Shown: in pieces, positions 9,613 to 20,129 of the stretch | Numbering within the stretch: the stretch's first letter is position 1 | Layout of the letters: each line of letters opens with the position of its first letter | Assembly (NCBI GenBank): GCA_030710605.1 | Contig: CP092877.1 | Location: 5,139,569 to 5,203,568, forward strand | DNA length: 64,000 nucleotides | Source of the DNA: Cordylochernes scorpioides | Lineage: Eukaryota; Arthropoda; Arachnida; Pseudoscorpiones; Chernetidae | Direction: 5' to 3' | Made by a program: the position numbers and the translations under genes | The notes under the pieces: generated by a model | What the model was told of the DNA's origin: nothing | What the model saw: the letters and a program-made list of their open reading frames with translations, nothing else | Database searches by the model: none

Positions 9613-12600
9613 TTATGGGTGAATGGTGTAAATCGGGTTTTGGTGAAAATGGTAGGATCTAAAATGATTGAAAGGCTCGCTGTTTGTCGGTTTGATTGTC
9701 AACGGCTCCGCTGGAAAAAGTTCGGGTGTGAGGTGTCTAAATGGAAACGTGTAATTATCTTTATGTTGCATATGGTGTATCTTGATTGCGGGTGGTGTTA
9801 TATATTGTATGTTTTCTGTGTATAGTTTAAGTTTGTTCACATGGACTGTATCGGTATCTCTTTGGAGAGGTTGGTTAGGTCTATCGATACGGACTACATT
9901 TGGGGAGATGATCTCTAATATGGTGTATGGTCCTGTGAAATATGGGGCGGGTTTCCCTGTGTTGGGGTGGTGATATATTTTAACCAACACCAGGTCGCCT
10001 ATTTCGAAGTGTGGTTGTTTGTGTCGTTGGTCATAAACTTTTTTATCTCGTATGTGTTTGTTTTGAGTTCTCGTGTGTGCGATCTTCCTAGCTCTGTCGA
10101 TGTCTGGATAAGGTGTGGTGTGGTCAGAAAGTTCTGGTGGTAGAACGCCAAACATCAGGTAAATGGGCGGAAACCCGGTGACAGAGTGTGGGGTATTATT
10201 GTATATAGTGGTAACTCGTTTGACAAACTTGGTCCATGCGATCTTAGGATTCTCCAAATGTAGTAGCCTAAGTTTTCCTGTAAGGTCGGCGTTTAGGCGT
10301 TCACATAGACCGTTGGCTTGTGGATTATTGCTGGTGGTGAGCAACGGGTGGATACTCCTGTTAAGCAGGAAGCTCCTAAATTTTGGCGAGTAAATGCAGG
10401 GGTTCTATCCGTAAGAAGGCGTTTCGGGGAGCCATCCTGTAATACTCTCTTGAGCACCTGTTGGTAGGTAAAAATGCTGGTGAATTTGGACGGGAACGTC
10501 CATGTGTAGCGCGAGAAATGGTCGACTACGACGTGGAGATATACTTTGGCGTTGCCATATTTGGCAAACCCTGCTATGGTGTCAAGGGATAGTAGGTCAA
10601 AGGGTCCTTTGGCTTCTGGCGGTTGACCTAATTCCCCGTAAGTGGGTCCCAATGGACGTTTTGTTAACTGGCAGGTTGGGCAGGTTTTAACCTTCTGTGT
10701 AATGTCTTTTGACATTATCTGCCAATAATACTGAGCGGAGATGAGTCTCGTCATTTGTGATATGCCTGGGTGGTTGTATTGGGTGTGTACTGTTTGTAGT
10801 AGTTTGTTGGTGAGTGTTTTGGGAATTATGATTTTGGTTACACCTTTGCGGGAAATGGTATGAAGTCCGTTGTGATCAATGGTCAAGCTAGAATTTCCCG
10901 ATGGGGAAGGCTGATGGTTCTTAATGAGGGAGGCGTCTAAGAAACCACAGAACGTGTTACGGGATAGGAGGACCGCCTCTAATTGTTGTGTTCCTTTTAT
11001 GTAGCGAACCTCATACTCGTAACTCGATAGCCGTAAACTCCATCAAAATAATCTGCCTGACGGGTTTTTGATCGTTTTCAGCCACTGCAATGCGCGATGG
11101 TCAGAAAATATGGTAAATTTTCTGCCCATCAAATAGACGCGGAACTTATCCACACTCTCAACAATTGCTAGGCATTCTAGTTCAGAGATGGAATAGTTCC
11201 GTTCGTGTGAACGCATGGAGCGGCTGATATACTGGACTGGGTATATTTTCCCATCAGGGTGGACCTGTTTGAGGATGCCTGCGATGCCGAGTGTTGAGGC
11301 GTCACAGTACACTTGGCATGGCAAACCTTCTCGGTAAAGGTGTAAAATGGGGTCTGTTGTGAGGCTTTCCTTCAGGCTGATGAACGCCTTTTGGCATTTT
11401 TCATCCCAGACCCACTTGACATCCTTTTTGAGAAGGTTGTTAAGTGGCGTCCGCAAGCGGGCATAGTCCGGAATGAATTTATTATAAACGTTCACAGCGC
11501 CTAAGAAGGATTGTAATGTTTTGCGGTTGTGTGGTTGTTGGATGGCGTGGATGATATCTGTGTTGCGTGTGAGTGGTGTGGTAGTACCAGCAGTGATGGT
11601 GTATCCTAGGAAATTTATGGACTGTTTAAAAAATTCGCATTTTGCGAAGTTAAGTTGCAATTTTTCTACCTCGCAAAACGCGAAAAATTGTCGCAGATGG
11701 TTTTGATGTTCCTCCAGTGTGTTGGAGAAAATGATGAAGTCGTCGAAATAATGTGCCACACAATCAAGTCCGTGCCTCTGTAGGATTTGACTCATGGCTC
11801 TTTCGTAGATCTGAGGGCTGGTTTTCAGTCCGAAAGGCAATCGAGTGGGCTGATATAACCCCTCGAGCGTGGCAAATGCCAACAGTGGTCGAGAATCGGG
11901 GTGTATTGGGACCTGCCAAACGCGGAGGATATGTCTGCAGTGGAGAAATACTTGGCCCGTGCGAGACGGTCGAGTATATCCTCGATCCTTGGGAGTGGAT
12001 GGACATCAGAGCTGATAAGTTCGTTCACCTTTCTATAGTCAATGAAATACCTTTTGGTCTTGTCGCGCTTGGCGACGAGAGTGACAGGGCTAGAGAAAGG
12101 TTAAAACGACTGCTCTATAATGCCATTTTCTAGCATTTGTTGGACTTGATTGCGGATTTCCTGTTGGTCGCATATCGGAACACGATATGGACGTATGGTG
12201 ATGATTTTGTTGGAGTTTGTGGGTATCCTGACTTGTGGGATTTTTAGACATGGTACGCCGAATTTGTTTTGTGTAAATATGTGGTTGTATCTTTGTAAAA
12301 GTGTGGTGAAGTGAGGTGGATAGTGAGAACTTGGTTTCGTACTGAAGCATGTGTATGGGGTAGGATTTTGTTGTGTTTTAGTGTGAGTGTCGCGCTTGTC
12401 GCGATGTACACGTGCGTGACGGTTGTGTGGTGACGTGTGGTCACGTATGTTCTTTGTGTGAGAGTTGTCCTGTTGGACGGACACATTTTGTGCATTGTTG
12501 TTGTGAGTTGGGGCCGTTGTGGCCTTGTGCATTGAGGGCATGTAATAAAGGCATTTGGCCTTAGTGAAAAAATTGTGTTGTGCGTGCGCGTGACTAGATT

Positions 12601-12865
12601 GGCATGTTGGCAATTGGGTTTTGACCAATGGATGCGCGCATTGGGTGCCATGTGCGGAAGGTTTGTGTGCATTGTGAGTCCTTTGTGACACCGCTTGGCA
12701 CTCCCAATACGTGCATTCATTGGGTACGTGATTAAAGTGGTAGGTAGTGGAAGACAATGGAGCGTCAAGTTGGAACATAGTGTCTTGGTTAAAATCTATT
12801 GTTAGTTTAAATTTTCGGAGGGAATCTAAACCGAGAATTCCAAATGGTAGAGGTGCTTCCACCAC
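9613..12865 (-). pseudogene. Pol of gypsy G2: RT, RNase H and integrase (several frame breaks)
   Basis: Segment 12865-12101 links protease to RT, with PFGILGLDSLRKF, a basic His-rich spacer and the RT entry IRNQVQQMLENGII. RT continues at 12028-11764 and 11882-11043 with ISSAF, LPFGLKTSPQIYERAM and the catalytic YFDDFIIF. The connection and RNase H follow (YCDASTLGIAGIL, FTIFSDHRALQWL). A stop at 11043 interrupts the path to the integrase: the HHCC finger ends in CPTCQL, the core shows LSLDTIAG and LLTDRTPAF, and the frame changes near 10340 to NNPQANGLCERLN. The C-terminal ligand region ends at 9613. At least four breaks make it inactive. Confidence 0.88.
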
Positions 12866-12957
12866 ATGGAAATTCTCCTTTTTGGTTAAATTACCTATTG
12901 TCAGGGGGAGGGTTATTTTACCTATGGTCGGTACAAGCCCGTTTATGGCCTGTAGGT

Positions 12958-13509
12958 CTATGGACTGTTTTTAAGTTTTAGTTTAGGGAGGTTAATTTTT
13001 AAAATCTTATAGAGGTTATAGGGCACTATGTTCAAGCTTGCGCCTGTGTCAATTAGAAAAGGGGGTGACAGTTCAGGGGTTATGGACAGTTTCATTGTCA
13101 GTTGGCTGATGAAAAGGGATTGGTACCAAACTACCTGGTTGGCGAAAGGCTGGGGCGTCTTGGGCGTGCTATGGAGGTGGGGCTGTTTGCACTGCCCGCT
13201 CGCTCGCGTGTTGAGTTGGGGCTGTTCGCACTGCCCACGCGCTCGCGTGTTGAGTTTTATACCGGCATTCGCTGTGCCAGTGGTGGGCGCCGCAGAACTT
13301 AAAGTTCGACGGCGGAGCAGGTGCAGTCCACGCACCTGTTCTTCTGAGTGTGCTGGTGTATGGGCCCGACATGGTGGGCGGTTGTTCCTCGCGGTGACGT
13401 GCAGTTGGTACGCTGGGCCCGTGGATTCGCTGCACCAGTCGGAACCACTCTCCCAGGCTCTCAGGAGGTACCACACAGACCAGGCGCTGGTCGGAGAGCT
13501 GCAACCCAT
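12958..13509 (-). CDS. Protease region of gypsy G2
   Basis: This 183-residue ORF overlaps the end of gag in another frame. The first ~130 residues are low-complexity, with repeats around NTRARGQCEQPQL. The last 40 contain the retropepsin active site FLIDTGASLNIVPYNLYK. The ORF ends 28 residues after the catalytic Asp, so the rest of the protease has been lost to a frame break or is read from 12865 onward. It would mature the polyprotein in the virus-like particle. Confidence 0.75.
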   Translation of the reverse strand: MGCSSPTSAWSVWYLLRAWESGSDWCSESTGPAYQLHVTARNNRPPCRAHTPAHSEEQVRGLHLLRRRTLSSAAPTTGTANAGIKLNTRARGQCEQPQLNTRASGQCKQPHLHSTPKTPQPFANQVVWYQSLFISQLTMKLSITPELSPPFLIDTGASLNIVPYNLYKILKINLPKLKLKNSP

Positions 13510-14002
13510 CCGTCAGCGTCTCGAGGATTACCTCCTGTGGGAGTCCCAGTTGTAGTCCCATGGCGGTTTTCTCCCAGTTATACGTCTCCAGGTCTGCCTG
13601 ACCAGCAAGTTTCATGGCGAAGGATGCTTCGCTGGATTCTGGGTAGAGATCCGAGGGGGTTTGCTTCACCTGGAAGTAGCTCTGGGTGGCCAACCGGAGT
13701 TTCCTGAAGAGTTCCAGGGGTTGGCGTGTCAGGTAGCCCGGCAACCGGAGCAGCTTATCGGGGGCGTCCACGTGGGCGTCGTCCATCTTCCGGTCGTAGG
13801 ACTGGAAGAATTGACGGGCGCCGTAGGTCCCATCAAAGAGTGGCAGCTCCGTCTCCGCTCGCTCGGTCGACCTTACATGGGAGGGCACCGTCGCCAACTG
13901 GAGTAAAATCCCCGCTAGGGGGCTGGCTTCGCCGACGCCGGTTTCTTCCTCTCCGGTTACGTTGCCGCTATTTTTTGCTTCTGTGTTTTGCTCGTCTTCC
14001 AT
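13169..14002 (-). CDS. Gag of gypsy G2
   Basis: This 277-residue ORF begins just after the 5' LTR. It has an acidic N-terminus (MEDEQNTEAK), then a capsid-like part with FDGTYGARQFFQSYDRKMDD and ETYNWEKTAMGLQLGLPQEV, typical of retrotransposon gag. Near residue 235 is a partial zinc knuckle, FCGAHHWHSEC, that lacks its first cysteine. The tail is low-complexity (HASAWAV and HASERAV repeats). Protease continues in an overlapping frame from 13509. The region is much richer in GC than its surroundings, which also produces long antisense ORFs that should be ignored. Confidence 0.82.
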   Translation of the reverse strand: MEDEQNTEAKNSGNVTGEEETGVGEASPLAGILLQLATVPSHVRSTERAETELPLFDGTYGARQFFQSYDRKMDDAHVDAPDKLLRLPGYLTRQPLELFRKLRLATQSYFQVKQTPSDLYPESSEASFAMKLAGQADLETYNWEKTAMGLQLGLPQEVILETLTDGLQLSDQRLVCVVPPESLGEWFRLVQRIHGPSVPTARHREEQPPTMSGPYTSTLRRTGAWTAPAPPSNFKFCGAHHWHSECRYKTQHASAWAVRTAPTQHASERAVQTAPPP

Positions 14003-14042
14003 TTTAAATATCCTGTCGATTCTCTAATATTGCTGTTGACTC

Positions 14043-14784
14043 ACTATAATATTTTACTTTTTTCGGGATTGGCTGGTTGGTTGTTTGGATTAGTTGTTGT
14101 AAGACCCTGTTGACTTACTATAATTTAGCCGTTCAGATTGTTTGTATTGGTTGTTTGGATTGGTTGTTGTAAGACCCTGTTGACTTACTTGAGGTGGCTG
14201 ACGTGGTGGTGATTGTTGGCGCAGTCGTTTGACTGAAATGGTAGGTTTTCTCACAGGGGAAAATAAACAGAAGGACACAAAAAATGGGATTGAAATATAG
14301 GACAAGGCGATCTAGGGAGAGAAGGGCTTTTGACAAATGGTTTGGCTATTCACATACTGTAGATAGAGTTACCTTTGGTGATGAGAAGGGCTTAAGCGTA
14401 CTGCTTTTGGTGGTGTCGAGCTCCCAACTAACAAACTTGAGTCCGAGATTTAACTCGTTAACTCTCTAGTGCTCTCATTGGTGGAAATCGTCTCGTGGCG
14501 ACTGTCGGTTGGCTGTTAGCTATTCCTACTGGACTCTGATTGGATATTGTTGCTTCCATTGTTCGTCTCATGATTCCCAGGGACCCGGAATAAGAAGGTT
14601 TTTGAACTTAGTTTTTATTAGTTCCTGGTTATAACTTTTGCTTCCTGGATAATGAAAACCTGGTAATGGATTCTCTGATGGCTTCTCTCCCAGTTCGCTA
14701 GGCCTAGCTTTTAATAAAACCTTTTGGATCATACATTGCATATATTGTGGTGGGGTTATATCTTGTTATATACTAATTATGACA
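14043..14784 (-). repeat. 5' LTR of gypsy G2
   Basis: Partner LTR of 6761-7520. It contains a duplicated TGGTTGTTTGGAT / TGTAAGACCCTGTTGACTTAC motif, as does the left LTR. Gag starts about 40 bases beyond its inner end. Confidence 0.85.
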
Positions 14785-15206
14785 TATATATTAACGGATG
14801 TACCCGGCTTCGCCTGAGTTTTACCCAAGTAAAAGTTTGACAAGCGAATATTTGATGAAAAATATTTTGCGAGCAAAAACATCCACGCTCTAATGAATAT
14901 AAATATTTATAAAGATATATATCATAATTTAAACAAAGCTCTATAAATTAATAGCCCTCATTCAAGTTTGTACCATATTAATAACCATTAACTCTTTCCC
15001 TATCTGCCCTCACAACATATTTCGTGGAATTAGTTATAACTTTTTTTATTAATATAACTTGAATCTTTATTATTTTTTACCATAGAACAGGCCATAGTTG
15101 AATAGTATAAATCCTTATAAATTGTAACACTATTGATTATTTTTACCCACTTTATTGCTCTAAAATATCAAAATCTGTCTTATGTAAGTAATAAAGTATG
15201 ACGTCA
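14785..15206. repeat. Fragment of the CGGCTTCGCC-type interspersed repeat plus AT-rich DNA
   Basis: The first ~80 bases (AACGGATGTACCCGGCTTCG, then AAGTAAAAGTTTGACAAGCGAATAT) match the start of the 859-bp insertion at 44291, so a 5' fragment of that family lies here. The remaining ~330 bases are AT-rich with nothing recognised; a TGACGTCA palindrome is at 15199-15206. Confidence 0.6.
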
Positions 15207-15650
15207 TTCCAGTCGTCTCAAAGTGACACCAGTTTGCCACCCCAGGGGAGGGGAGGATGAACCACATAAGTCACTGACCAATAAGAATCAATCCCCGGGG
15301 ATCCGGGCAGAGGGAGAAAAAGGGACGTTGGGCTGGATGTCGACAATTAGGTTCGGCTGGGATTTTCTGACAGGCCCGCTCAGTACTAGGTCCGTTGTCA
15401 TCTCACCGCGGCCCTCGTAGCCGCCGTTTTGGCTCCTCCCTGCCCCCGCGGCTTTATGCAGGGCACCGAGCTTTCCTCTGTTAATCCTCAACTTTTCCCT
15501 GGTCTTGGTGCGACCTGAGACGTCCTGAGAGAGCGTCTTTTGATCCCAAACTTTGTCCTTACTGTCCCGTGCGGACTTCCCACTCTGCACTCTTTGCCAC
15601 TCAACCACGACTGCTTCCAACTCACTTGTTGGCTCACCCAGGTTTACGAC
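15207..15650. other. GC-rich island, unassigned
   Basis: About 440 bases of unusually high GC, with CCCCGGGGATCCGGGC, CCGCGGCCC and CCCCCGCGGC, between AT-rich repeats. ORFs on both strands are short and look like nothing known. A promoter region, an LTR remnant or foreign DNA are all possible; none is supported. Confidence 0.4.
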
Positions 15651-15830
15651 ATATATAAATATAGACGGAAATTTTGCCGGGAGGAAATTATTCTAAAGAG
15701 ACAAGGGTCGCCTCTTCCGTCAAAACAGACGTCTAAAACCAGACGCCATCTATTGACCGTCGCCGCAACTAGCGGCCTCGGGTCGGTGACAAAGCCACAA
15801 CACACGCTTTTTCAAACTGAAAAGCGTCCA

Positions 15831-15874
15831 CCTAGAGACCCTGGTTTTGGGCTAATGGCCCTCGTCAGTCTAGG
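15831..15874 (-). ncRNA. Hammerhead ribozyme, R2 family, mutated core
   Basis: On the minus strand CCTAGA pairs with TCTAGG as stem I. CTGACGA is followed by a perfect stem II (GGGC/GCCC). The GAAA box reads AAAA, so the conserved G is lost and cleavage is unlikely. Stem III is ACC/GGT with a 2-base loop. Confidence 0.75.
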
Positions 15875-16236
15875 GCGGACTTTATTCCATGATCTCCACA
15901 CGGGATCTAATGGAATCTTGACAATCTGCTAAAGAGGTGTTTAGCTGGCAAAGTGGCTGGGCCATATCTATGGCTAAAATATAGACGGAAGTTTTGCCGG
16001 GAGGAAATTGATCTAAAGAAACAAGGGTCGCCTCTCCCGTCTGGTGGTCTGGTTTTAGACGTCTGTTTTGACGGGAGAGGCGACCCTTGTTTCTTTAGAT
16101 CAATTTCCTCCCGGCAAAATTCCTGTCTATATTTTAGCCATAGATATGGCCCAGCCACTTTACCAGCTAAACACCTTTTTGGCAGATTGTCAAGATTCCA
16201 TTAGATCCCGTGTGGATCTCATGAAATAAAGTCCGC

Positions 16237-16280
16237 CCTAGACTGACGAGGGCCATTATCCCGAAACCATGGTCTCTAGG
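16237..16280 (+). ncRNA. Hammerhead ribozyme, R2 family
   Basis: Type I layout: stem I CCTAGA/TCTAGG, extended outward by GTCC/GGAC; core CTGACGA; stem II GGG/CCC with one G-to-T mismatch at its base; GAAA intact; stem III ACC/GGT with a 2-base loop; GTC cleavage site after 16274. All conserved core positions are present. Confidence 0.82.
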
Positions 16281-16469
16281 TGGACGCTTTTCAGTTTGCC
16301 AAAGCTGGTGTTGTGGCTTTGTCACTGACTCGAGGCTGCTAGTTGCGGCGACGGTTAATAGATGGCGTCTGGTTTTAGACGTCTGTTTTGACGGGAGAGG
16401 CGACCCTTGTCTCTTTATATATATATAAATATATTGACTCTTAAATATATATTTTATATATGTCAAAAA

Positions 16470-17057
16470 AAATTAAAGAAGGCATAACCTGACCACGAGC
16501 ACATGTGCATTTAAGATGGTGCTCTGCCAGTAAGGGAAACCTTTACATTGGGTAAGGAATCAACCTCTCTAGTTTCATTTTGTTGAGAACAGATTCTTCA
16601 AACACACAGTCACACTAGATTCTATCAGCTGGTTCTTCTCAGGGATGCAAATTCTCCATCCATGTCCACGAGTGGCATAACTGACTAGAATTCCCTTAAG
16701 TACTCTTGGTTCAGGCTTTGATCTTCTTCTCTTCCTTGGTATGTGAACAAACATCCACACACTCTCAGATGTTGTGAACTTGGCTACCATCCAAACCACA
16801 ATTAAAATGGATTCTTCTCCTTGTTGTGCTTGTTTACAACCCTGTTCCCAGATATGCAGCGGTGTAGATCAATTCAGCCCACTAGGCATTTGAGAAATTA
16901 CAGCTATTCATTGTGCTTCTAACTAAATACAATGAAGACCTAATTCGCTCTGCAATGCCCTTTTTTTGCTAGGCATACACCATTTTGCGTTCATTTATAA
17001 TGCCATGATCCTTTGTGAAAATATCTCAAACCTGCGAACAAAATTCTAGTCCATTAT
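16470..17057 (-). pseudogene. Ty1/copia pol relic, integrase C-terminal part
   Basis: The minus strand reads NGLEF (the second acidic motif of copia integrase) near 17045, then after several breaks VWMVAKF and FVHIPRKRRRSKPEPRVLKG, followed by GWRICIPEKNQ. This is the stretch that joins integrase to RT in copia proteins. The relic is interrupted by the BEL/Pao element exactly before NGLEF; its other half is at 29212-29460. RT is missing to the left, where homology ends near 16470. Confidence 0.7.
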
Positions 17058-17250
17058 TGTTGTAGCCTTGGAAGAAATCACGAAGCGTGCTTGCACCAAC
17101 AGACAGCCTTTATTTTCTCTCTCCTATATACAACACATTCTCTCTATTTATACAATTCTCAGTCACACATGATCTTACAACAATAGCTAAATATGCAAAT
17201 CATACAAAACAACAAAAAATATATATATGTAAATCACAGAAATCCTAACA
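17058..17250 (-). repeat. 3' LTR of the BEL/Pao element
   Basis: Starts TGTTGTAGCC, ends CCTAACA (TGTTAGG...GGCTACAACA in element orientation). Nearly identical to 19751-19929 over their shared length. The polypurine tract follows at 17251-17261. Confidence 0.88.
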
Positions 17251-17347
17251 TTCCTCCCCCCGTTGATGCGTACCATCAATACAAACAGTGGGGACCGGTA
17301 GAAGAGCCAATTTGACCAGGGGTCGCCTGATCATGCCGGTCTTGGTT

Positions 17348-18280
17348 CTATGTGACAGCATTCCATACTGGTCCTGATATTTCAGGCACTTTGGGCCGTA
17401 GCTCGTCTCGCAAATTCAAAGCTTTCATTGTAGTTTCCGCTTCAGCCATGATGTCATCCACACATGAATCTCTCCTTGTTGCCTCCACATCATCCCCATA
17501 CCGGACATGATTAGAGAAAACCCGGGTAGTGCCGAGGATATCCCCTCCTGTTAATCTTCCCGATAGGATCCATCCTAACCTTGTGTCTTGTGCACATAAC
17601 TGGGTCCTTTTACATCTCCGGATATCAGGCAGCAAGATTGATCCGTATACATCGGCTCCCAAAATAAGATCAACTTTCCCATTTTTTTCAAACTCTGGAT
17701 CCGCAAGCTCGATATTCCTCAATTCCTCGGATAACGGAAGGCAAAGGTCTCGACCTGGTAACAATCCAGTCATTTTATTTACTAATAAAGCCTGTAGTGG
17801 CAATTCCCATTTCTCCTTCCCGAGAGGCTTTATGACACAGTGGGCAAGCTCCCTTACCTCCTCTCCTTTGGTCGAGTTGATTCCATAAATTTGAGCATTC
17901 ACCTTGGAGACCGGGACATTCAGCATCTGGAGCACATTCTTGTGTAGCATAGAGGACTGCGATCCCTGATCCAATAGGGCCCTCACCACTATTTCCTCAT
18001 TCCGGTGGTTAACCAATCGCACTAAGGCCGTGGCCAAAAGAGCCCTTGGTACCAATGTCTTAACATGCATGCCCGCGATTGATACCTCTCGCGGTTCTGC
18101 CTTTGAAGGAATCTCCCTGATGTTCTTGGTCTCCTCACTATGCAGAAAAGTATTGTGATGTTTGTTACACAGCTTGCATTTTATATACTTTCTGCAGTGA
18201 CGCCCATAATGTCCAACACGAAGGCAGTGGAAACAAGCCTTATGTCTGCCTAGTAACTCTCTTATTTCCTTAACAGCCAT
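17348..18280 (-). CDS. BEL/Pao zinc-knuckle and aspartic protease region (DUF1758 type), RT deleted
   Basis: This 310-residue segment continues the gag ORF in a shifted frame. It begins with a knuckle, CFHCLRVGHYGRHC, and a second Cys/His cluster, CKLCNKHHN. Residues ~100-115 carry the Pao protease motif RALLDQGSQSSML. ILGADVYGSIL and TRLGWILSGRL follow, as is usual in Pao polyproteins. The ORF then stops about 90 bases before the 3' LTR; RT, RNase H and integrase are missing. The deletion is clean and leaves the polypurine tract, so the element could still have been packaged in trans. Confidence 0.82.
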   Translation of the reverse strand: MAVKEIRELLGRHKACFHCLRVGHYGRHCRKYIKCKLCNKHHNTFLHSEETKNIREIPSKAEPREVSIAGMHVKTLVPRALLATALVRLVNHRNEEIVVRALLDQGSQSSMLHKNVLQMLNVPVSKVNAQIYGINSTKGEEVRELAHCVIKPLGKEKWELPLQALLVNKMTGLLPGRDLCLPLSEELRNIELADPEFEKNGKVDLILGADVYGSILLPDIRRCKRTQLCAQDTRLGWILSGRLTGGDILGTTRVFSNHVRYGDDVEATRRDSCVDDIMAEAETTMKALNLRDELRPKVPEISGPVWNAVT

Positions 18281-19409
18281 GGCAAGCCATCTCTGGCAGG
18301 TCGGAAAACCAATGGCCAGCTCGACACAATAGACACACTTTAGGCCGTGAGCTACCTGTGTCTCTCACTTCAGTTCCGTGTAGCCTGGTAGTATAGGGCT
18401 TTGTAACTCTTTTAGAGGATTCGCCAAATCCAGCCCTCACATAAGTCAGGCGTTCTTCCCCTTTTACTTCCTGCCTTAGGAACCTTAACAGTGAACCCAG
18501 CCTCTGGTTTATAGATTGAGGCTTATCCTCACCTTCGACATCGTATCCCGAACTGGAACTGCGCTGCCAAACCTGAATCAATTCCTCTGGCAGACTAGAT
18601 TCAACCATGGGGTACAGAAACGTCGCATGCTGATCCTGAGTAACTCCCAAGGATTCCAAAGATCGGAGATAGGATTCCAACTTGTCATACAGGTCCTCAA
18701 TAGTCTTTGTAGATCTTCGGGCGTTATTTATGACTAGGCCCAGTAATTGTCTCACATATATTTCGGTGAGAATTACCCCATCGCCAAACCGGTCTTTTAA
18801 CGCCTCAATGATTTTTGGGTAATTGTCGGCAGTAAGTGGGAAACTTTTCACCAGTCGTGATGCTCTTGTATCTTCCTTTATGGCCTGCACCAAATACTGC
18901 AGTTTATCCACGTTTGAGAGCCTAGAATCCTCATCTATCGTGGAGAATTGGGCCCACCAGCCCAACCATTCTAGGCTGGTTCCATCGTATATTTTCAATT
19001 CTAATTTGGGCAACCGACACGTCCTTGTTTCATTTAGCGAGCCTTTTTGGTAACCATTGCCTTGAAAGACCTCAGTATTTTGTGTCGGAGGATTGAGGAA
19101 CTCACTTATTTGGCTTTCCAGGTCGAGCCATTTTTGTTTATACTGTATCACAGTATCCTGCTCGTCTTCCAATTCCCGACTAGTGTTGTCCTCGTCATCG
19201 ATCATCAATTCCCAGATTATCTTGTCCTCTTCTTGGATCTTCACCATGTATTCCTCCATTATTCTATAATTAGTTCTTATGAACTTTTCTGAGGGAGTTT
19301 CTTCATCTAATTCTGCTTCCACCTTTTTAATCATCTTGGAAATAGTCGTTCTTTGAACGGCTCTACTTTTTATTGCTCGCTTCATTTTTATAGTTTCAAA
19401 TATCTTCAT
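18270..19409 (-). CDS. BEL/Pao gag-like protein (DUF1759 type)
   Basis: This 379-residue ORF begins about 340 bases after the 5' LTR. The N-terminal third is charged and likely helical. From about residue 130 it matches the Pao gag pattern: LPKLELKIYDGTSLEWLGWW, then FSTIDEDSRLSNVDKLQYL and IIEALKDRFGD. Near the C-terminus CLLCRAGHW starts the usual cysteine-rich region, but the frame ends at 18270 and continues in another frame from 18280, so one indel splits the protein. It would form the particle core. Confidence 0.82.
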   Translation of the reverse strand: MKIFETIKMKRAIKSRAVQRTTISKMIKKVEAELDEETPSEKFIRTNYRIMEEYMVKIQEEDKIIWELMIDDEDNTSRELEDEQDTVIQYKQKWLDLESQISEFLNPPTQNTEVFQGNGYQKGSLNETRTCRLPKLELKIYDGTSLEWLGWWAQFSTIDEDSRLSNVDKLQYLVQAIKEDTRASRLVKSFPLTADNYPKIIEALKDRFGDGVILTEIYVRQLLGLVINNARRSTKTIEDLYDKLESYLRSLESLGVTQDQHATFLYPMVESSLPEELIQVWQRSSSSGYDVEGEDKPQSINQRLGSLLRFLRQEVKGEERLTYVRAGFGESSKRVTKPYTTRLHGTEVRDTGSSRPKVCLLCRAGHWFSDLPEMACHGC

Positions 19410-19750
19410 ATTTCGATATATCTATTCAATCGCTAAACACCGTTCTGATTCTCACTTGATTTGCATTAATTTATAACTTTCTTATATGCAAAGCAGTAGG
19501 TATCACCTTTTAGCGATTTAAATTCTCAGATTTCTTCCGGCTTACTTTCAACTCTTGGTCAAGTATCTTCTTATATTCTTCTTACTATCTTCTTAATATC
19601 TTCTTAATATTCTTTAAATCTTCTTTAAATCCACTTTATATCTTCTTTATAATCTTAATCTTCTTTATATTTTCTTAATCTTCTTATATCCACTTTATAT
19701 CTTCTTTATATTTTCTTAATCTTCTTATACCCAGCTCGATAAGGACCAAA

Positions 19751-19929
19751 TGTTGTAGCCTTGGAAGAAATCACGAAGCGTGCTTGCACCAACAGACAGC
19801 CTTTATTTTCTCTCTCCTATATACAACACATTCGCTCTATTTATACAATTCTCAGTCACACATGATCTTACAACAATAGCTAAATATGCAAATCATACAA
19901 AACAACAAAAATATATATATGTAAATCAC
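19751..19929 (-). repeat. 5' LTR of the BEL/Pao element, inner part (continues at 29185)
   Basis: Matches 17058-17240, then breaks off after GTAAATCAC where the Penelope-like insertion begins. The remaining bases (AAATCACAGAAATCCTATCA) reappear at about 29192-29211. Confidence 0.85.
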
Positions 19930-19977
19930 GGTATACAGTGTAACTTTCAGATGAATAAATTTAAATCTCCTTTAGAT

Positions 19978-20129
19978 ATCTGATAACAAAGTAAAACGTT
20001 TATGGAGATGTGTATATTTTATTCCAGTCTTCTCAAGCTTTCGGGCTTGTCCGCCCTTCTACAGGAGAAACATATACAATATAACGAGAAAATATAACGC
20101 CGCCTGATGCTAAAACTATTATGATTCTA

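Larger units (their letters stand above)
6761..14784 (-). mobile_element. Ty3/gypsy element G2, near full length with decayed pol
   Basis: Same-orientation LTRs (6761-7520 and 14043-14784) flank minus-strand gag, protease, RT, RNase H and integrase, then a small hydrophobic ORF and a 1.7-kb noncoding 3' region. A polypurine tract (TAGGGGGCGCATC on the minus strand) abuts the left LTR. TATA occurs on both outer sides, a possible 4-bp duplication. The LTR start and polypurine tract match those of G3, so the two are relatives. Confidence 0.9.
15651..16433. mobile_element. Retrozyme-like inverted dimer, 320-bp hammerhead family (R2)
   Basis: Two arms of about 380 bp face each other around 16047. 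Each arm holds one 320-bp monomer plus part of the next: ATAGACGGAA recurs at 15661 and 15981, and GGTTTTAGAC at 16051 and 16371, both exactly 320 bases apart. Each arm carries one hammerhead motif. The outer ends share the 13-mer ATATATAAATATA (15651-15663 and 16421-16433), a likely target duplication although AT-rich. Monomer size, tandem repetition and ribozyme fit animal retrozymes. Confidence 0.8.

Noticed and set aside
13028-13906. Long plus-strand ORFs (175, 119, 81 and 93 codons) over the G2 gag region
   Set aside because: GC-rich antisense shadows of gag and protease; compositions are Arg/Gly/Trp-rich and resemble no protein.
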